A DNA stretch of 64,000 bases from Deefgea piscis (GTDB lineage: Bacteria > Pseudomonadota > Gammaproteobacteria > Burkholderiales > Chitinibacteraceae), in the NCBI RefSeq assembly GCF_019665785.1, contig NZ_CP081149.1, forward strand, positions 1,488,001-1,552,000, given 5' to 3'. Made by a program: the position numbers and the translations under genes. The notes under the pieces were generated by a model. That model did no database searches. It was not told where the DNA came from and worked only from the letters and a program-made list of their open reading frames with translations. This document shows, one piece after another, positions 1-9,173 of the stretch (position 1 is its first letter; every line of letters begins with the position of its first letter).

Positions 1-516
1 TCGGGCGCAAATTAATACATTGGGTTCGGCTAAGCTGGCGACACCAATGGCGAATGCGCCGCGTAAACGAAGAATACTTTCTTGCACTGCGGTTTGCAGG
101 TGATGAGTGCGCTGCAAATTAAAATGGATTAAATGGGCAATCGCTTCAGTATCGGTTTCTGAGCTAAAAACATAGCCAGCGGCTTGTAGCTCAAGCTTGA
201 GTTCGGCGTGGTTTTCAATAATGCCATTGTGTACCAGCATGACGGAGTCGCCGCCTAAATGCGGATGAGCATTGGCTTCTGATGGAATACCATGGGTCGC
301 CCAGCGGGTGTGGGCAATGCCACTTTGACCTGATGCATTTTGGCAGCGTTCGGCTAAATCGGCCACTCGGCCGGCGACGCGAATGCGTTCTAACTGCTGT
401 TCGCCATTGAGTGCGATGCCGCTGGAGTCATAACCGCGGTATTCAAGTCGGGTAAGACCTGCCAATAACATAGGAACAACATTTCGATTCGATACTGCGC
501 CAACAATTCCGCACAT
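1..516 (-). CDS. glmS: Glutamine--fructose-6-phosphate aminotransferase, N-terminal part
   Basis: The reading frame is open from the left window edge to an ATG at 514-516, so only the first 172 codons are present. The protein begins MCGIVGAV, so Cys at position 2 becomes the N-terminal nucleophile of the class II glutaminase domain after Met removal. Further glutaminase signatures are RGYDSSGIA, HTRWATHG, VHNGIIEN and SETDTEAI. The enzyme makes glucosamine-6-phosphate from fructose-6-phosphate and glutamine, the first step toward UDP-GlcNAc for peptidoglycan and LPS. A GGAGA ribosome-binding site lies about 9 bases before the start. The isomerase (SIS) domains lie outside the window. Confidence 0.95.
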   Translation of the reverse strand, partial: MCGIVGAVSNRNVVPMLLAGLTRLEYRGYDSSGIALNGEQQLERIRVAGRVADLAERCQNASGQSGIAHTRWATHGIPSEANAHPHLGGDSVMLVHNGIIENHAELKLELQAAGYVFSSETDTEAIAHLIHFNLQRTHHLQTAVQESILRLRGAFAIGVASLAEPNVLICAR

Positions 517-683
517 AAATTGGTTTCTCCGAATGGTGCATTGCATCATTGAAATGTAAAATAAATTATATGCTTTGTCGCTATTGGAATACCCCTAGTC
601 CGAGTACCGTTTGACGGATTGGCCGACATTACCAGAGCATGCTCACTAAAGTGAAGCAAATGCTTGGATCAAAGAGGTTTGCA

Positions 684-983
684 ATGACAATTCAATTGCT
701 TTCGCTGGGTGTGATTGGTGTGCGCTTACTCGATTGTATTTTAAATTCGAAAGCAATTTATCCCGATGAATTAGCCGATCAAATTGTGAATGAAATTAAT
801 CATTATTTGGTGAGCGCGCCAATGCGTGAAAAACCATTATTATTTCATTTGGCTTGCGAAGTGCATGAAGCGTTGAGTGATCGTTTTGGCCGAGTGGATT
901 CTTTGCAAGTCAAAAGAGATATTAGCAATATGATGGGCTTGTTAATTTACCGTGCTCGGGTGACGGCCAATCAAGGTCGATAA
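684..983 (+). CDS. Small conserved-looking protein of unknown function
   Basis: 99 residues from the ATG at 684, which has an AAGAGG ribosome-binding site at 672-677. The frame stays open to an upstream ATG at 639 (114 residues), but that start has no clear site. The product is probably soluble and helical, with no signal peptide or known motif that I recognise. It stands alone between divergent glmS and the next gene, and a hairpin terminator follows immediately, so it is probably a monocistronic unit. Codon use resembles the neighbours. Function unknown. Confidence 0.65.
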   Translation: MTIQLLSLGVIGVRLLDCILNSKAIYPDELADQIVNEINHYLVSAPMREKPLLFHLACEVHEALSDRFGRVDSLQVKRDISNMMGLLIYRARVTANQGR

Positions 984-1005
984 TTTAAATTGAGTGCCGT
1001 TTATA

Positions 1006-1037
1006 AAACGATCCATCTTACGATGGGTCGTTTTTTT
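1006..1037 (+). terminator. Rho-independent terminator after the small gene
   Basis: A 9-bp stem (CGATCCATC / GATGGGTCG, one G-U pair) with a TTAC loop is followed by seven T residues. Confidence 0.85.
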
Positions 1038-1108
1038 ATTGCCGATCACGACAGGTGACGGCTTTTTAGATTATGCTTAGCCCAATTTACTTGTTGAGCT
1101 TACACGCT

Positions 1109-2206
1109 ATGAAAAACAAAACAGCGGATTTTGTTGAGCCCTTAGTGGCATTGGCAGTGATATGTTTGTTGTCATTGACGATTTTTTCGATTGTTCGCCC
1201 ATTTTTGGCTGCCACTTTGTGGGCCGGTATTTTGGTGATTAGCACTTGGCGACCGTATCTTTTTTTAGTGAAGTGCCTACGTGGTCGGCGTGCACTCGCG
1301 GCGGTGACGATGATTGCTGCGCTATGTTGTTTTATTCTTTTGCCGATTGTTTTGGCGGCGAGTGATTTTTCAAGTGTTGCTTCAACTTGGAGTATTCAGC
1401 TGCATGCGTCATTTGGCGAGGGCTGGCCAGCATTACCCCAGTGGTTGGTTTCTTTGCCGGTGGCGGGTAATTATATTGATCAATTTTGGAACAAACTTGG
1501 CGCTAAAGATGCTGAAACGATTACTTCGTTTCGTAGTTATATCGCGCCGGCATCACAGCTATTACTGCTACTGGCCAAAGAGATTGGCAGTGGCATGATG
1601 TTGTTGGTGATGAGTTTATTTATTTCATTTTTTATTTACATGGGTGGCGAAGATTTATTGGCGTGGATTCGCGGTTTTGTTGAGCGACTCGCTGGCGAGC
1701 GCAGTATTGAGTTATTGGGCATTTCTTTGGCTTCGACTAAGGGCGTGGTCTATGGCTTTATGGGGACGGCCGTAGTGCAGGCGGTGTTGGCATGGGTGGC
1801 CTTTTTGATATCGGGCGTGCCGAATGCCGCATCACTTGGCTTTGCGAGCTTTATTTTAGCGTTAATGCCGTTTGGTCCATCGTTGATTGGTTTGCCTGCT
1901 GCGGCATGGTTGTATTATCAAGGCGAAGTGGGCTGGTCGATTTTTATGGTGGTCTGGATGCTGTTTGTGGTGGGCTCGGCCGATAATGTGATTAAACCAT
2001 TGTTGATTGGTAAAGGCAGTTCACTACCATTTATTTTGATTTTCTTTGGTGTGCTTGGCGGCGCGTTAGCTTTTGGGATGCTGGGGGTATTTATTGGCCC
2101 AGTCCTGTTGACGATTTTTTATGAGCTAGCGCGTAGCTGGATTTTTTATCCGCAGCGTTTGCCACCAGCGACCGTTACCACCTTGCCAGATGAGTCGAAA
2201 GAATAA
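1109..2206 (+). CDS. AI-2E family transporter (PerM-like membrane protein)
   Basis: About 365 residues from the ATG at 1109. An in-frame ATG at 1073 would add 12 residues, and neither start has a strong ribosome-binding site. The hydrophobic profile shows two N-terminal membrane helices, a soluble stretch around residues 80-150, then five or six further helices. Recognisable family patterns are the C-terminal segment with NVIKPLLIGKG, FGVLGG and FIGPVLLTI. The family (formerly UPF0118/PerM) includes exporters of autoinducer-2 and sodium/proton antiporters, so the substrate cannot be told from sequence. It lies between two terminators and is probably transcribed alone. Confidence 0.85.
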   Translation: MKNKTADFVEPLVALAVICLLSLTIFSIVRPFLAATLWAGILVISTWRPYLFLVKCLRGRRALAAVTMIAALCCFILLPIVLAASDFSSVASTWSIQLHASFGEGWPALPQWLVSLPVAGNYIDQFWNKLGAKDAETITSFRSYIAPASQLLLLLAKEIGSGMMLLVMSLFISFFIYMGGEDLLAWIRGFVERLAGERSIELLGISLASTKGVVYGFMGTAVVQAVLAWVAFLISGVPNAASLGFASFILALMPFGPSLIGLPAAAWLYYQGEVGWSIFMVVWMLFVVGSADNVIKPLLIGKGSSLPFILIFFGVLGGALAFGMLGVFIGPVLLTIFYELARSWIFYPQRLPPATVTTLPDESKE

Positions 2207-2216
2207 ATAGACAACA

Positions 2217-2250
2217 TAAAAAAACCGCAAAATGCTTTGCGGTTTTTTTC
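2217..2250. terminator. Bidirectional terminator between convergent genes
   Basis: The stem ACCGCAAA / TTTGCGGT at 2224-2243 is flanked by an A-run on the left and a T-run on the right. It can therefore end the transporter on the plus strand and the glycine-zipper gene on the minus strand. Confidence 0.9.
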
Positions 2251-2277
2251 GCTTTAATCCTGTATTGCTGCGATGTT

Positions 2278-2964
2278 TTAGTATGCAACTAACTCACCGT
2301 TGATTAATTTAACCTGCTGGCCCACTTGGAGTGCTGGCATTTGTGGGTATTGAATGGTGCGCGTACTGCCATCGGCAAATTGCGCAGTGACTTCATAATG
2401 GGTTTGGGTATTGACGCGTTTTTCGACTTGATTGCCAATCAATGCGCCACCGATGGCGCCTAAAATTCGGGCTGCGGTTTTGCCATGGCCTTTGCCGATT
2501 TGATTGCCGATCACACCACCTGCAGCGCCGCCGAGTATTACGCCTGCGGCCGAGCCCTCACCATCGGTTTGAATGGTTTCAATATGGGTAATTTGCCCGC
2601 AATTGGGGCAGCTTACCGGGCTATTGCTTGCGGAGACTTTAGTCCACACCAGCTCGGGGGCAACGGGTACTGGCGTTGGTTTAGGATGATATTTTGGTTT
2701 TTTGCTGGGCGTTGGTGTCGCAGTTGGTGTCGGTGTGGGGCTTGGACTTGCGGTAGGGGTGGGCGTTGGCGTTGCTGTCAGGGTAGGCGTTGGGCTCGCG
2801 CTTGCTGTGCTGCTGGCAATCAGCGCTGGGGTGCTGGCGCTAGGTTGTGGTGTATTGCCGACGTAGCCTAGCCAATGGGCGATGCCGACACCCGATGCCA
2901 AAATGACCGATGCTGCTGCCGCTAAAATCAGAGGATGTGTGCTTGAGGTCGACGTGCTCATCAT
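2278..2964 (-). CDS. Glycine-zipper 2TM-domain envelope protein with Pro/Thr linker
   Basis: 228 residues, with GGAG five bases before the first of two ATGs. Order of parts: a hydrophobic N-terminal anchor or uncleaved signal (about 10-32), a low-complexity linker of TP, SP and TPTP repeats (about 50-90) turning into lysine/proline, a CPNCG cysteine pair (about 120), then a glycine-zipper segment (GGAAGGVIGNQIGKGHG, then GAIGGALIGNQ, about 140-180), and a C-terminal beta-like tail. Glycine zippers of this type occur in the 17-kDa surface antigen and SlyB/PcpY-like envelope proteins. The linker would let the domain span the periplasm or cell wall. It is convergent with the AI-2E transporter. 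Exact role unknown. Confidence 0.8.
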   Translation of the reverse strand: MMSTSTSSTHPLILAAAASVILASGVGIAHWLGYVGNTPQPSASTPALIASSTASASPTPTLTATPTPTPTASPSPTPTPTATPTPSKKPKYHPKPTPVPVAPELVWTKVSASNSPVSCPNCGQITHIETIQTDGEGSAAGVILGGAAGGVIGNQIGKGHGKTAARILGAIGGALIGNQVEKRVNTQTHYEVTAQFADGSTRTIQYPQMPALQVGQQVKLINGELVAY

Positions 2965-3036
2965 GGGGGCTCCTGCTTGGAATCAATTGATTTTGCGCTG
3001 TTTTTATAAACCAAGCTATGACGCAGTGCACAGTTA

Positions 3037-3075
3037 TAAAAAAAGCCCGTCGTGAATAACGACGAGCTTTAATTT
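3037..3075 (-). terminator. Hairpin with minus-strand T-run, no obvious gene upstream
   Basis: The stem AAAGCCCGTCGT / ACGACGAGCTTT (one mismatch) is preceded on the plus strand by an A-run, which becomes a T-run in minus-strand RNA. The chemoreceptor gene already has its own terminator further upstream, so the transcript ended here is unclear. Confidence 0.6.
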
Positions 3076-3116
3076 CACAAGTAGGGGGTTATAGCCGAAA
3101 TACAGTTCACTTAACG

Positions 3117-3206
3117 AAAAACCCTGAAAATCTGACGCAGAGACACAGAGGCGCGGAGGAAATTCAGGGGTTTTCAATTGATTTTCTCTGCGCCTTTGCG
3201 TCAAAA
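3117..3206. repeat. Nested palindromic intergenic repeat element
   Basis: An outer imperfect inverted repeat pairs GACGCAGAGACACAGAGG (3133-3150) with the complement of CTCTGCGCCTTTGCGTC (3186-3202). Nested with it, AAAACCCTGAA pairs with TTCAGGGGTTTT. Such CGCAGAG-rich palindromes occur as dispersed intergenic repeats in various bacteria (recollection). Only one copy is seen in this window. Confidence 0.6.
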
Positions 3207-3230
3207 GCGACACCAGCAATGAAATCGAGG

Positions 3231-3268
3231 AAAAAAATGCCGCTCACTTGGCTTAAGTGAACGGCATT
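3231..3268 (-). terminator. Terminator of the chemoreceptor gene
   Basis: The stem AATGCCGcTCACTT / AAGTGAaCGGCATT with a GGCTT loop is followed, in the minus direction, by seven T residues. It begins a few bases after the chemoreceptor stop codon. Confidence 0.9.
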
Positions 3269-3272
3269 AGGG

Positions 3273-4892
3273 TTATAGCCGGAATTTATGCACTAAGGTT
3301 GCGAGTTGCTCTGATACGACTTTAATCGATTGTGCTGCGCCGACCGTACCTTGAGCTGCCGACATCGTGCCGTTTGAAGATTGGGCTACTTCATCGACAT
3401 CATTACGGATTGCCATACTGGCATGCACTTGTTCAGCGAGCGCATTGCCGATCGCTCCCACTACCAATGCAGTGGCTTCCGTTTCTTGGCGAATGGCTTT
3501 GACCGCTTCGCCGCCTTCTTTAGCTTGGCGTATCCCTTCTTTCAGTTGGATAAACATCTCATCCATTCGGGTTTTGGCATTTTGGCCACTGCCCTGAACC
3601 GCGGTAATGGTAAGGCCAATTTCTTGCGTCGCTGAGCTGGTTCGCTCTGCGAGTTTACGCACTTCATCGGCCACCACCGCAAAGCCTCGTCCCATATCGC
3701 CAGCGCGTGCCGCTTCAATGGCCGCATTCAGAGCCAGTAGATTGGTTTGGTCGGCAACGTCGCGAATAACGGCAATAACGGCTGAAATACTGCCAACGCG
3801 CTGCGCTAAATCATCAATACTGCTTTGGGTGTCGCCAACCGCTTGTTCAATATCGGCAAAGCGGGTGACAGCCGATGAAATTACCGTGAGGCCTTGCGCA
3901 GAAATCGCCGTGGCCGATTCGCTTTGTTGGCGGGCAGTATTGGCTTGCTGTTCAGCTGAGCGAGTTTGTTCGGCAAATTGTTCTGCGGTATGCGCGATGC
4001 GGCTGGCGGCATGGCCTTGCGCTTCGATTAGACGATTACTGTCTTGGGCGCGTGACACAATGTCTTCACTGGTGTGGTGTAAGGTCGATACGGCTTGCGA
4101 TAACTGCGACATTACGGTGCGTAATGATTCGCGCATGCGAATGACCGAGGCAAAAATGCTATGCGGTGAGGCGTTGTCCGCTTCATGGTGATTTTGCAAA
4201 TTGCCATCAGCAACGCTTTGCACCAGTTTTAAAACTTCAGCTGGCTCGCCACCTAAGTCATTTAAAATTCGGCGCACGGTGGTGAGCATTAGAAAACCCA
4301 CAATCCCAGCAACCACTAAGCAGATCCAAACTTGCCAGCGTGCATTGCTCCAAAAGCGAGCGTGCGCTTCGGCTGAGCTAACACCATTGCCGACAATCCA
4401 ACCCCAGCGAGGTGTTTTTTGTGCCACAGACAGTAGCTCGACGACTTCGCCATCGCGCTCTGAGGTCCAAGGATAGGCGGTGAGTGCGCCGCCCGATTGA
4501 TTGAGAGCTGCCAGCGCAATGGCGCCAACGCTGCCACCTTTGGCGTCTTTAAATTCATTAAAGCTAGTGCCATGCAGTTGTGGGTCGAGTGGCGTTGCAA
4601 TGAAATTGAGTTTTTCGTCGGTAACGTAAACGTATTCAGATTTATGGTATTTATTTTCGCGCAAAATTTGCGTTGCAATGGCTTTGGCTTGTGTTTCAGT
4701 CAGTTGACCGCTGGCGGCTAAGTTTTCTAGCTGAGTGATCGTCAGGTAAGTGCTTTTAAGTAGTTGTTCAATGCGTGCTTGATTGTCGCTTGCGCTCATA
4801 TCACGCATGGTGATTAAGCCAACTAACATGACGCCGATTAAGGCGACGAGAACGGCAATGGATAAGGCCCATGCTTTAAATTTAAGTGTCAT
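3273..4892 (-). CDS. Methyl-accepting chemotaxis protein with a Cache sensor domain
   Basis: 539 residues from the ATG at 4892, which has GGGAC 6 bases upstream. The frame extends nine codons further to 4919, but without a better site. Order: TM1 (about 8-30), a periplasmic single-Cache-like domain (about 35-180, with SEYVYVTDE and WGWIVGNGV typical of sCache_2), TM2 (about 185-210), a short HAMP-like stretch, then the cytoplasmic signalling hairpin. The hairpin tip reads [20 protein letters not shown] followed by [18 protein letters not shown], the part that contacts CheA and CheW. sCache_2 receptors often sense small carboxylates, but the ligand here is unknown. No chemotaxis operon is next to it, so it is an orphan receptor. 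The C-terminus FRL lacks the CheR-tethering pentapeptide. Confidence 0.93.
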   Translation of the reverse strand: MTLKFKAWALSIAVLVALIGVMLVGLITMRDMSASDNQARIEQLLKSTYLTITQLENLAASGQLTETQAKAIATQILRENKYHKSEYVYVTDEKLNFIATPLDPQLHGTSFNEFKDAKGGSVGAIALAALNQSGGALTAYPWTSERDGEVVELLSVAQKTPRWGWIVGNGVSSAEAHARFWSNARWQVWICLVVAGIVGFLMLTTVRRILNDLGGEPAEVLKLVQSVADGNLQNHHEADNASPHSIFASVIRMRESLRTVMSQLSQAVSTLHHTSEDIVSRAQDSNRLIEAQGHAASRIAHTAEQFAEQTRSAEQQANTARQQSESATAISAQGLTVISSAVTRFADIEQAVGDTQSSIDDLAQRVGSISAVIAVIRDVADQTNLLALNAAIEAARAGDMGRGFAVVADEVRKLAERTSSATQEIGLTITAVQGSGQNAKTRMDEMFIQLKEGIRQAKEGGEAVKAIRQETEATALVVGAIGNALAEQVHASMAIRNDVDEVAQSSNGTMSAAQGTVGAAQSIKVVSEQLATLVHKFRL

Positions 4893-4952
4893 CGTGAAGT
4901 CCCATACCATTTGTAACAAAGACGGTGTATGGGGGCTATTATGCCTTGGATA

Positions 4953-5795
4953 TTAGAGATTAATAATACCGTTTCCTAAATAGTTCACTTTACCTGAGCA
5001 GTAAATCTGTAGTAGTGGATTAACTTTGATATTGATCACACAAAGTCGGCTAATGAGTTTTTGGATGGTGTGGCCTTGCTCAATTCGAAATTGCAACGGC
5101 GCTTTGGCTCCGGTAGCCAGTAAGTAACTGCCCAAATTGGCCGCGGCGGTGCCAGACGCAAAATCTTCCTCGACCCCAAAAGCATCTGAGCTAAAGCAGC
5201 GCACGGTGAATAGTTCAGCGTCACGCCGCCAGATGGTGACTTGTGCCATGGCGTTAGGGCTATTGAGAACCTGCGCTAACAAAGCGGGGTGGGGTTTGGC
5301 CTGCAAAACACTTTGCCGTGAATGTGTTTGCACCATCAGCTGCTCGACGCCGTTATCGACCCATAAAATGGGCAAAACTAAATCATGCACGCTGATATTG
5401 AGCGCTTGGGCTAAGGCAAGTGGGCTTTGGTCATAAGGACGGGTACTGCTTGGCGAGCTAATGAAATTATATTCTTCATGGCTATACCCCACCTTAAATT
5501 GCCGTGCATTGTGCGTGAGTAATAGCGACTTAAACTCTGGATCTAAATGCCGAGCAACGGCAGCGGCACCAATTAAAGCTCTACCAGAAAAAGGCAGGGC
5601 ATACTGCGGTGTATAGCATTGCAGCTGCTGAGTATGAGGGCTAAAAAAAGCCACTTCAGTGCCGCCCATTTGGTAAGCGAGGGCTTGGCAGATTTCAGTA
5701 TCTGGGAAGTCATCAACCACAAAAACCACGAATGGATCGCCAGCTAAGGGCTTTTCGGCAAAAACATTCAGCATGTGAAAGGAATATTGTGGCAT
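4953..5795 (-). CDS. PhzF family isomerase/epimerase-like protein
   Basis: 280 residues. It begins with a family-typical N-terminus (YSFHMLNVFAEKPLAGDPF), has the active-site glutamate region GGTEVAFF near residue 47, TPQYALPFSGRALIGAA near 62-80, and FASGTAAANLGSYLL in the C-terminal half, which matches the second glycine-rich motif of the family. PhzF-fold proteins are dimeric isomerases built of two similar halves. Most genomic members, including this one with no phenazine genes nearby, have unknown substrates. The last 30 residues are less family-like. It is divergent from ppc and probably transcribed alone. Confidence 0.85.
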   Translation of the reverse strand: MPQYSFHMLNVFAEKPLAGDPFVVFVVDDFPDTEICQALAYQMGGTEVAFFSPHTQQLQCYTPQYALPFSGRALIGAAAVARHLDPEFKSLLLTHNARQFKVGYSHEEYNFISSPSSTRPYDQSPLALAQALNISVHDLVLPILWVDNGVEQLMVQTHSRQSVLQAKPHPALLAQVLNSPNAMAQVTIWRRDAELFTVRCFSSDAFGVEEDFASGTAAANLGSYLLATGAKAPLQFRIEQGHTIQKLISRLCVINIKVNPLLQIYCSGKVNYLGNGIINL

Positions 5796-5906
5796 GCGGC
5801 GATAACCTTGAAAGAATAGCTTGCTGACACTTAGTGACGCAAAAATTGGTATTTTTTGGTAAGATAGAAAAAATATTGTCTTGAATTTCCAAAAAGTTGG
5901 ACTGCC

Positions 5907-8669
5907 ATGCCTGTGAACTTACCTATTGCTGAGAAAGACCAACCCTTAAAGCGAGATCTTGATCTGCTTGCTGCCTTGTTGTCTGACACGATTCGTGAAC
6001 AGGCTGGTGCTGCAACTGCTGAACAAATTGAAGCGATTCGTCAACTTGCTTTCCGCTACGTGCAAGGGCACGAACCTGATGCGGGTAAAGCATTGGCGCG
6101 TTCCTTGTCGATATTGGATATGCCAACCACCATGGCCTTGGTGCGTGCATTTAGTTATTTCTCGCATTTATCTAATATAGCAGAGGATTTGCACCATAAC
6201 CGCCGCCGCCGCGCGCATAAAATTGCCGGTTCAAAACCACAGCGTGGCAGTATTGCAGCGGTGATTGATGATTTGTTAGAACGTAACGTTAAGCCATCTG
6301 AAATGTTAGCGTTATTGGCGGATACACTGATAGCCCCGGTGATGACAGCGCATCCGACAGAAGTGAAGCGTAAAACCATACTCAATTGTCATAATGCGCT
6401 CGCGGCCTTACTGACAGAGCGCGATCGTAGCCAGATGACGCCAGAAGAAGTTCGCGACAATCAAGAAGCCATGGAACGGGTGATGCTGACTTTGTGGCAA
6501 ACCCGCGAAGTGCGTACGGTAAAACTGACCGTGCAAGATGAAATTGAAAATGGTTCGACCTTTTTCCGTAATACCTTCTTGCATGAAATTCCACGCCTTT
6601 ATCAAGACTTAGAAGACAAGTTTTCTGATATGAGCGGTGAAGCCATTCAATTACCGAACTTTATTCAAGTCGGTAGCTGGATTGGTGGTGATCGCGATGG
6701 CAACCCCAATGTGACGGCCGATGTGATGCGCTACGCCGTGTCACGCCAAGCTGGCGTGGCATTAGATCATTACTACCAACAATGCTTGAAGCTTGAGGGC
6801 GAATTGTCGATGTCGACGCGCTTGGTGGCAGTGGATCAAGCGTTGTCTGAATTGGCTGAAAGCGCTGTTGACGATAAAAATCGCAAAATTGGCGAACCTT
6901 ATCGTCAGGCGGTATCGGCGATTGCATCGCGCATTTTTGCTACCGCGCTTGAAATCGGTACGTTTCACCATGAATTACACGATGTGGCCCGGGCTGCCGC
7001 GTATAAAAATGTTGAAGAATTATCGGCTGATTTAGCCACGATTGAACGTTCATTGAAAGCACATGGTGCAGTGAAGTTAGCCAATGGTCGTTTGCGTCGT
7101 TTGCAGCGTGCCGTATCGGTATTTGGCTTTTTCTTAGCGCCAGTCGATATGCGTCAGAATTCGGCCATTCATGAAAAAATGATTGGTGAGCTGTTTCAGC
7201 AAGCGGGCTTAGAAGAATACAGCAAGCTCAACGAGCAATCTCGCCGTACGGTACTGCTGCGTGAGCTTTCAAGCCCACGACCATTAATCTGCCCATACGA
7301 TGTGACCTATAGCCCTGAAGTGCAGCAAGAATTAGATATCTTGCTCGCTGCCGCTGAATTACAAGCGCGCTATGGTGAGGCGGTATTACCGAATTATATT
7401 ATTTCTAACTGTGAATCCGTTTCGGATATGTTGGAAGTGGCTGTGTTGCTCAATGACGTGGGCTTGGTGTCATTGGCGCCGCAAGTTCGCAGCAAAGTTA
7501 ATATCATTCCATTGTTTGAAACCACCCCTGATTTGCGCGATAGCGGCAAAATCATGGGTGAGTTATTTGCCTTGCCACAATGGCGTTTGCTGCTCAATTG
7601 CCGCAATCAAGTGCAAGAAGTGATGTTGGGTTATTCTGACTCGAATAAAGAAGGCGGCTATCTCACGTCAAACTGGGAACTCTATAAAGCCGAGCTTAAC
7701 TTGGTCGAAGTGTTTTCTGCTGCCGGTGTCACGCTGCGTTTATTCCATGGTCGTGGTGGTACGGTTGGCCGTGGTGGTGGACCGGCTTACGATGCGATTT
7801 TGGCGCAGCCAGCCGGTTCAGTGAATGGGCAAATTCGCATCACCGAGCAAGGTGAAGTGATTACCGCCAAATATGCCGACCGTGAAGTGGGTCGACGTAA
7901 TTTGGAGATTTTGGTTGCCGCCACCTTGGACGCCAGCTTTCAGCCTTTGATTGAGCAAACCGATGATGTCTTAGCGCGCCGTGTGTTGATGGAGCGTTTG
8001 TCGAGCCGCGCGTATCAGTTCTATCGTGATTTAGTCTATGCAACGCCGGACTTTATTACTTATTTCCTAGAAGCCACACCGATTACCGAGATTCCGAATT
8101 TGAATATTGGTTCGCGTCCAGCAGCCCGTCGCAATACCACTAGCATTGGCGATTTGCGGGCGATTCCGTGGGTGTTTTCTTGGTCACAATGCCGCTTAAT
8201 GCTGCCTGGTTGGTATGGCTTTGGTACTGCAGTGGCTGAGTATCTGGATGAAACCGGGGAAGAAGGCTTAGCGTTATTGCGTGAGCTGTATAAAACTTGG
8301 CCGTTCTTGCAAGTAACGATTTCAAATATGGAAATGGTATTGGCTAAATCGGATATTGCCATTGCCGAACGCTATTCTGAGTTAGTGCAGGATCAAGCGA
8401 TTGCCAAGCGTATTTTTGGCCGGATTAAAGCTGAATGGCAACGCTCGGTGGATGCCGTGTTGGTGATTACTGAGCATGATCAATTATTGGGTGACAATCC
8501 AATGTTGGCACGTAGTCTGGACAATCGCTTGCCATATTTAGATCCACTCAATCATTTGCAAGTTGAATTACTGAAACGAATCCGTAGCGGTGATGATTCG
8601 GAAGAATTACGTCATGCGGTGCATTTGACCATCAACGGGGTTTCAGCCGGTTTACGCAATAGCGGCTAA
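5907..8669 (+). CDS. ppc: Phosphoenolpyruvate carboxylase
   Basis: 920 residues, the usual bacterial length. It carries both catalytic signatures: VMTAHPTEVKRKT with the essential His at 149, and the LGYSDSNKEGG segment followed by FHGRGGTVGRGGGPAY. The C-terminus is the conserved NGVSAGLRNSG type, close to the family RNTG end. The enzyme carboxylates PEP to oxaloacetate with bicarbonate to refill the TCA cycle. The start ATG at 5907 has GGA six bases upstream. A secreted unknown protein follows 27 bases later on the same strand and may be co-transcribed. Confidence 0.97.
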   Translation: MPVNLPIAEKDQPLKRDLDLLAALLSDTIREQAGAATAEQIEAIRQLAFRYVQGHEPDAGKALARSLSILDMPTTMALVRAFSYFSHLSNIAEDLHHNRRRRAHKIAGSKPQRGSIAAVIDDLLERNVKPSEMLALLADTLIAPVMTAHPTEVKRKTILNCHNALAALLTERDRSQMTPEEVRDNQEAMERVMLTLWQTREVRTVKLTVQDEIENGSTFFRNTFLHEIPRLYQDLEDKFSDMSGEAIQLPNFIQVGSWIGGDRDGNPNVTADVMRYAVSRQAGVALDHYYQQCLKLEGELSMSTRLVAVDQALSELAESAVDDKNRKIGEPYRQAVSAIASRIFATALEIGTFHHELHDVARAAAYKNVEELSADLATIERSLKAHGAVKLANGRLRRLQRAVSVFGFFLAPVDMRQNSAIHEKMIGELFQQAGLEEYSKLNEQSRRTVLLRELSSPRPLICPYDVTYSPEVQQELDILLAAAELQARYGEAVLPNYIISNCESVSDMLEVAVLLNDVGLVSLAPQVRSKVNIIPLFETTPDLRDSGKIMGELFALPQWRLLLNCRNQVQEVMLGYSDSNKEGGYLTSNWELYKAELNLVEVFSAAGVTLRLFHGRGGTVGRGGGPAYDAILAQPAGSVNGQIRITEQGEVITAKYADREVGRRNLEILVAATLDASFQPLIEQTDDVLARRVLMERLSSRAYQFYRDLVYATPDFITYFLEATPITEIPNLNIGSRPAARRNTTSIGDLRAIPWVFSWSQCRLMLPGWYGFGTAVAEYLDETGEEGLALLRELYKTWPFLQVTISNMEMVLAKSDIAIAERYSELVQDQAIAKRIFGRIKAEWQRSVDAVLVITEHDQLLGDNPMLARSLDNRLPYLDPLNHLQVELLKRIRSGDDSEELRHAVHLTINGVSAGLRNSG

Positions 8670-8696
8670 TTACTCGCAATAAAAGGAAACGCCACC

Positions 8697-9173
8697 ATGC
8701 GCCCAGTAAAACAATTGTTTGCTTGCGGCTGTATGGTGGCGTTTTTGCATTCTGCGCCAACTTGGGCCTTACCCAGTCATTTTAGCGATAAAGTCGAAGC
8801 GGCTTTAGCTTGTCGTAGTGAATGGTCAACAGAGTGGTGGCGAAGTTATTTTCGATTACATTTAGACCCGCCAATTCGAGTTTGGGGCGAGGCTGAGTGG
8901 TACGCTGGTAAAAATGCGCAGTTAGCTGGTAATAGCGCCCAAGAGATTTTTGTAAATATCCCAGAATCTGGTGCATTGATGGTTGGCGTATTGATTAATT
9001 CGCCGGTGGCCACGGTTAGAAAAAATATCGAAGAGCGACTCGGTATGCGCTTTGTCGAGCTTGCTGGGCCATATCCGCGGTTTTTATCTCAATTTGGTAG
9101 TGTCTTAGTGCCGACTTCAGCAGAGAAAACCAAATGGTATTGCGCGCGCTGGAATTTGGGTAACCGACCATAG
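8697..9173 (+). CDS. Secreted protein of unknown function
   Basis: 158 residues with a good AAAAGGAAA ribosome-binding site. A Sec-type signal peptide is visible: two positive charges, a hydrophobic core around 7-22 and a likely cut after TWA at about 24. The mature part is rich in Trp (WSTEWWRSYF, RVWGEAEWYAG) and has two cysteines, one in ALACRSEW and one in WYCARW, which could form a disulfide. I recognise no known domain. It follows ppc closely, but nothing suggests a metabolic link. Probably periplasmic. Confidence 0.7.
   Translation: MRPVKQLFACGCMVAFLHSAPTWALPSHFSDKVEAALACRSEWSTEWWRSYFRLHLDPPIRVWGEAEWYAGKNAQLAGNSAQEIFVNIPESGALMVGVLINSPVATVRKNIEERLGMRFVELAGPYPRFLSQFGSVLVPTSAEKTKWYCARWNLGNRP

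Larger units (their letters stand above)
2965..3272. other. Gene-free stretch with two minus-strand terminators and a palindromic repeat
   Basis: 308 bases hold no convincing gene. A 61-codon frame across it only translates a palindromic element. Contents are described as separate entries: a terminator at 3041-3075, a repeat at 3117-3206 and a terminator at 3231-3268. A 12-base match to the 3' end of the chemoreceptor gene sits at 3087-3098. Confidence 0.7.

Noticed and set aside
2690..2830. Tandem-repeat DNA that might be a CRISPR or VNTR
   Set aside because: The repeats are short degenerate codons for the TP-rich linker of the glycine-zipper protein; no spacers.
3034..3219. 61-codon minus-strand frame over the palindromic repeat
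   Set aside because: It only translates the CGCAGAG-type palindrome and terminator; such RLCVSA-like peptides are a known artefact of this repeat type.
3607..4191. 194-codon plus-strand frame inside the chemoreceptor gene
   Set aside because: Composition is rich in Ala, Arg, Ser and Cys, as expected for an antisense shadow; no ribosome-binding site or family motif.
4953..5795. Phenazine biosynthesis function for the PhzF-like gene
   Set aside because: No other phz gene is near; most PhzF-family members have unrelated or unknown roles.
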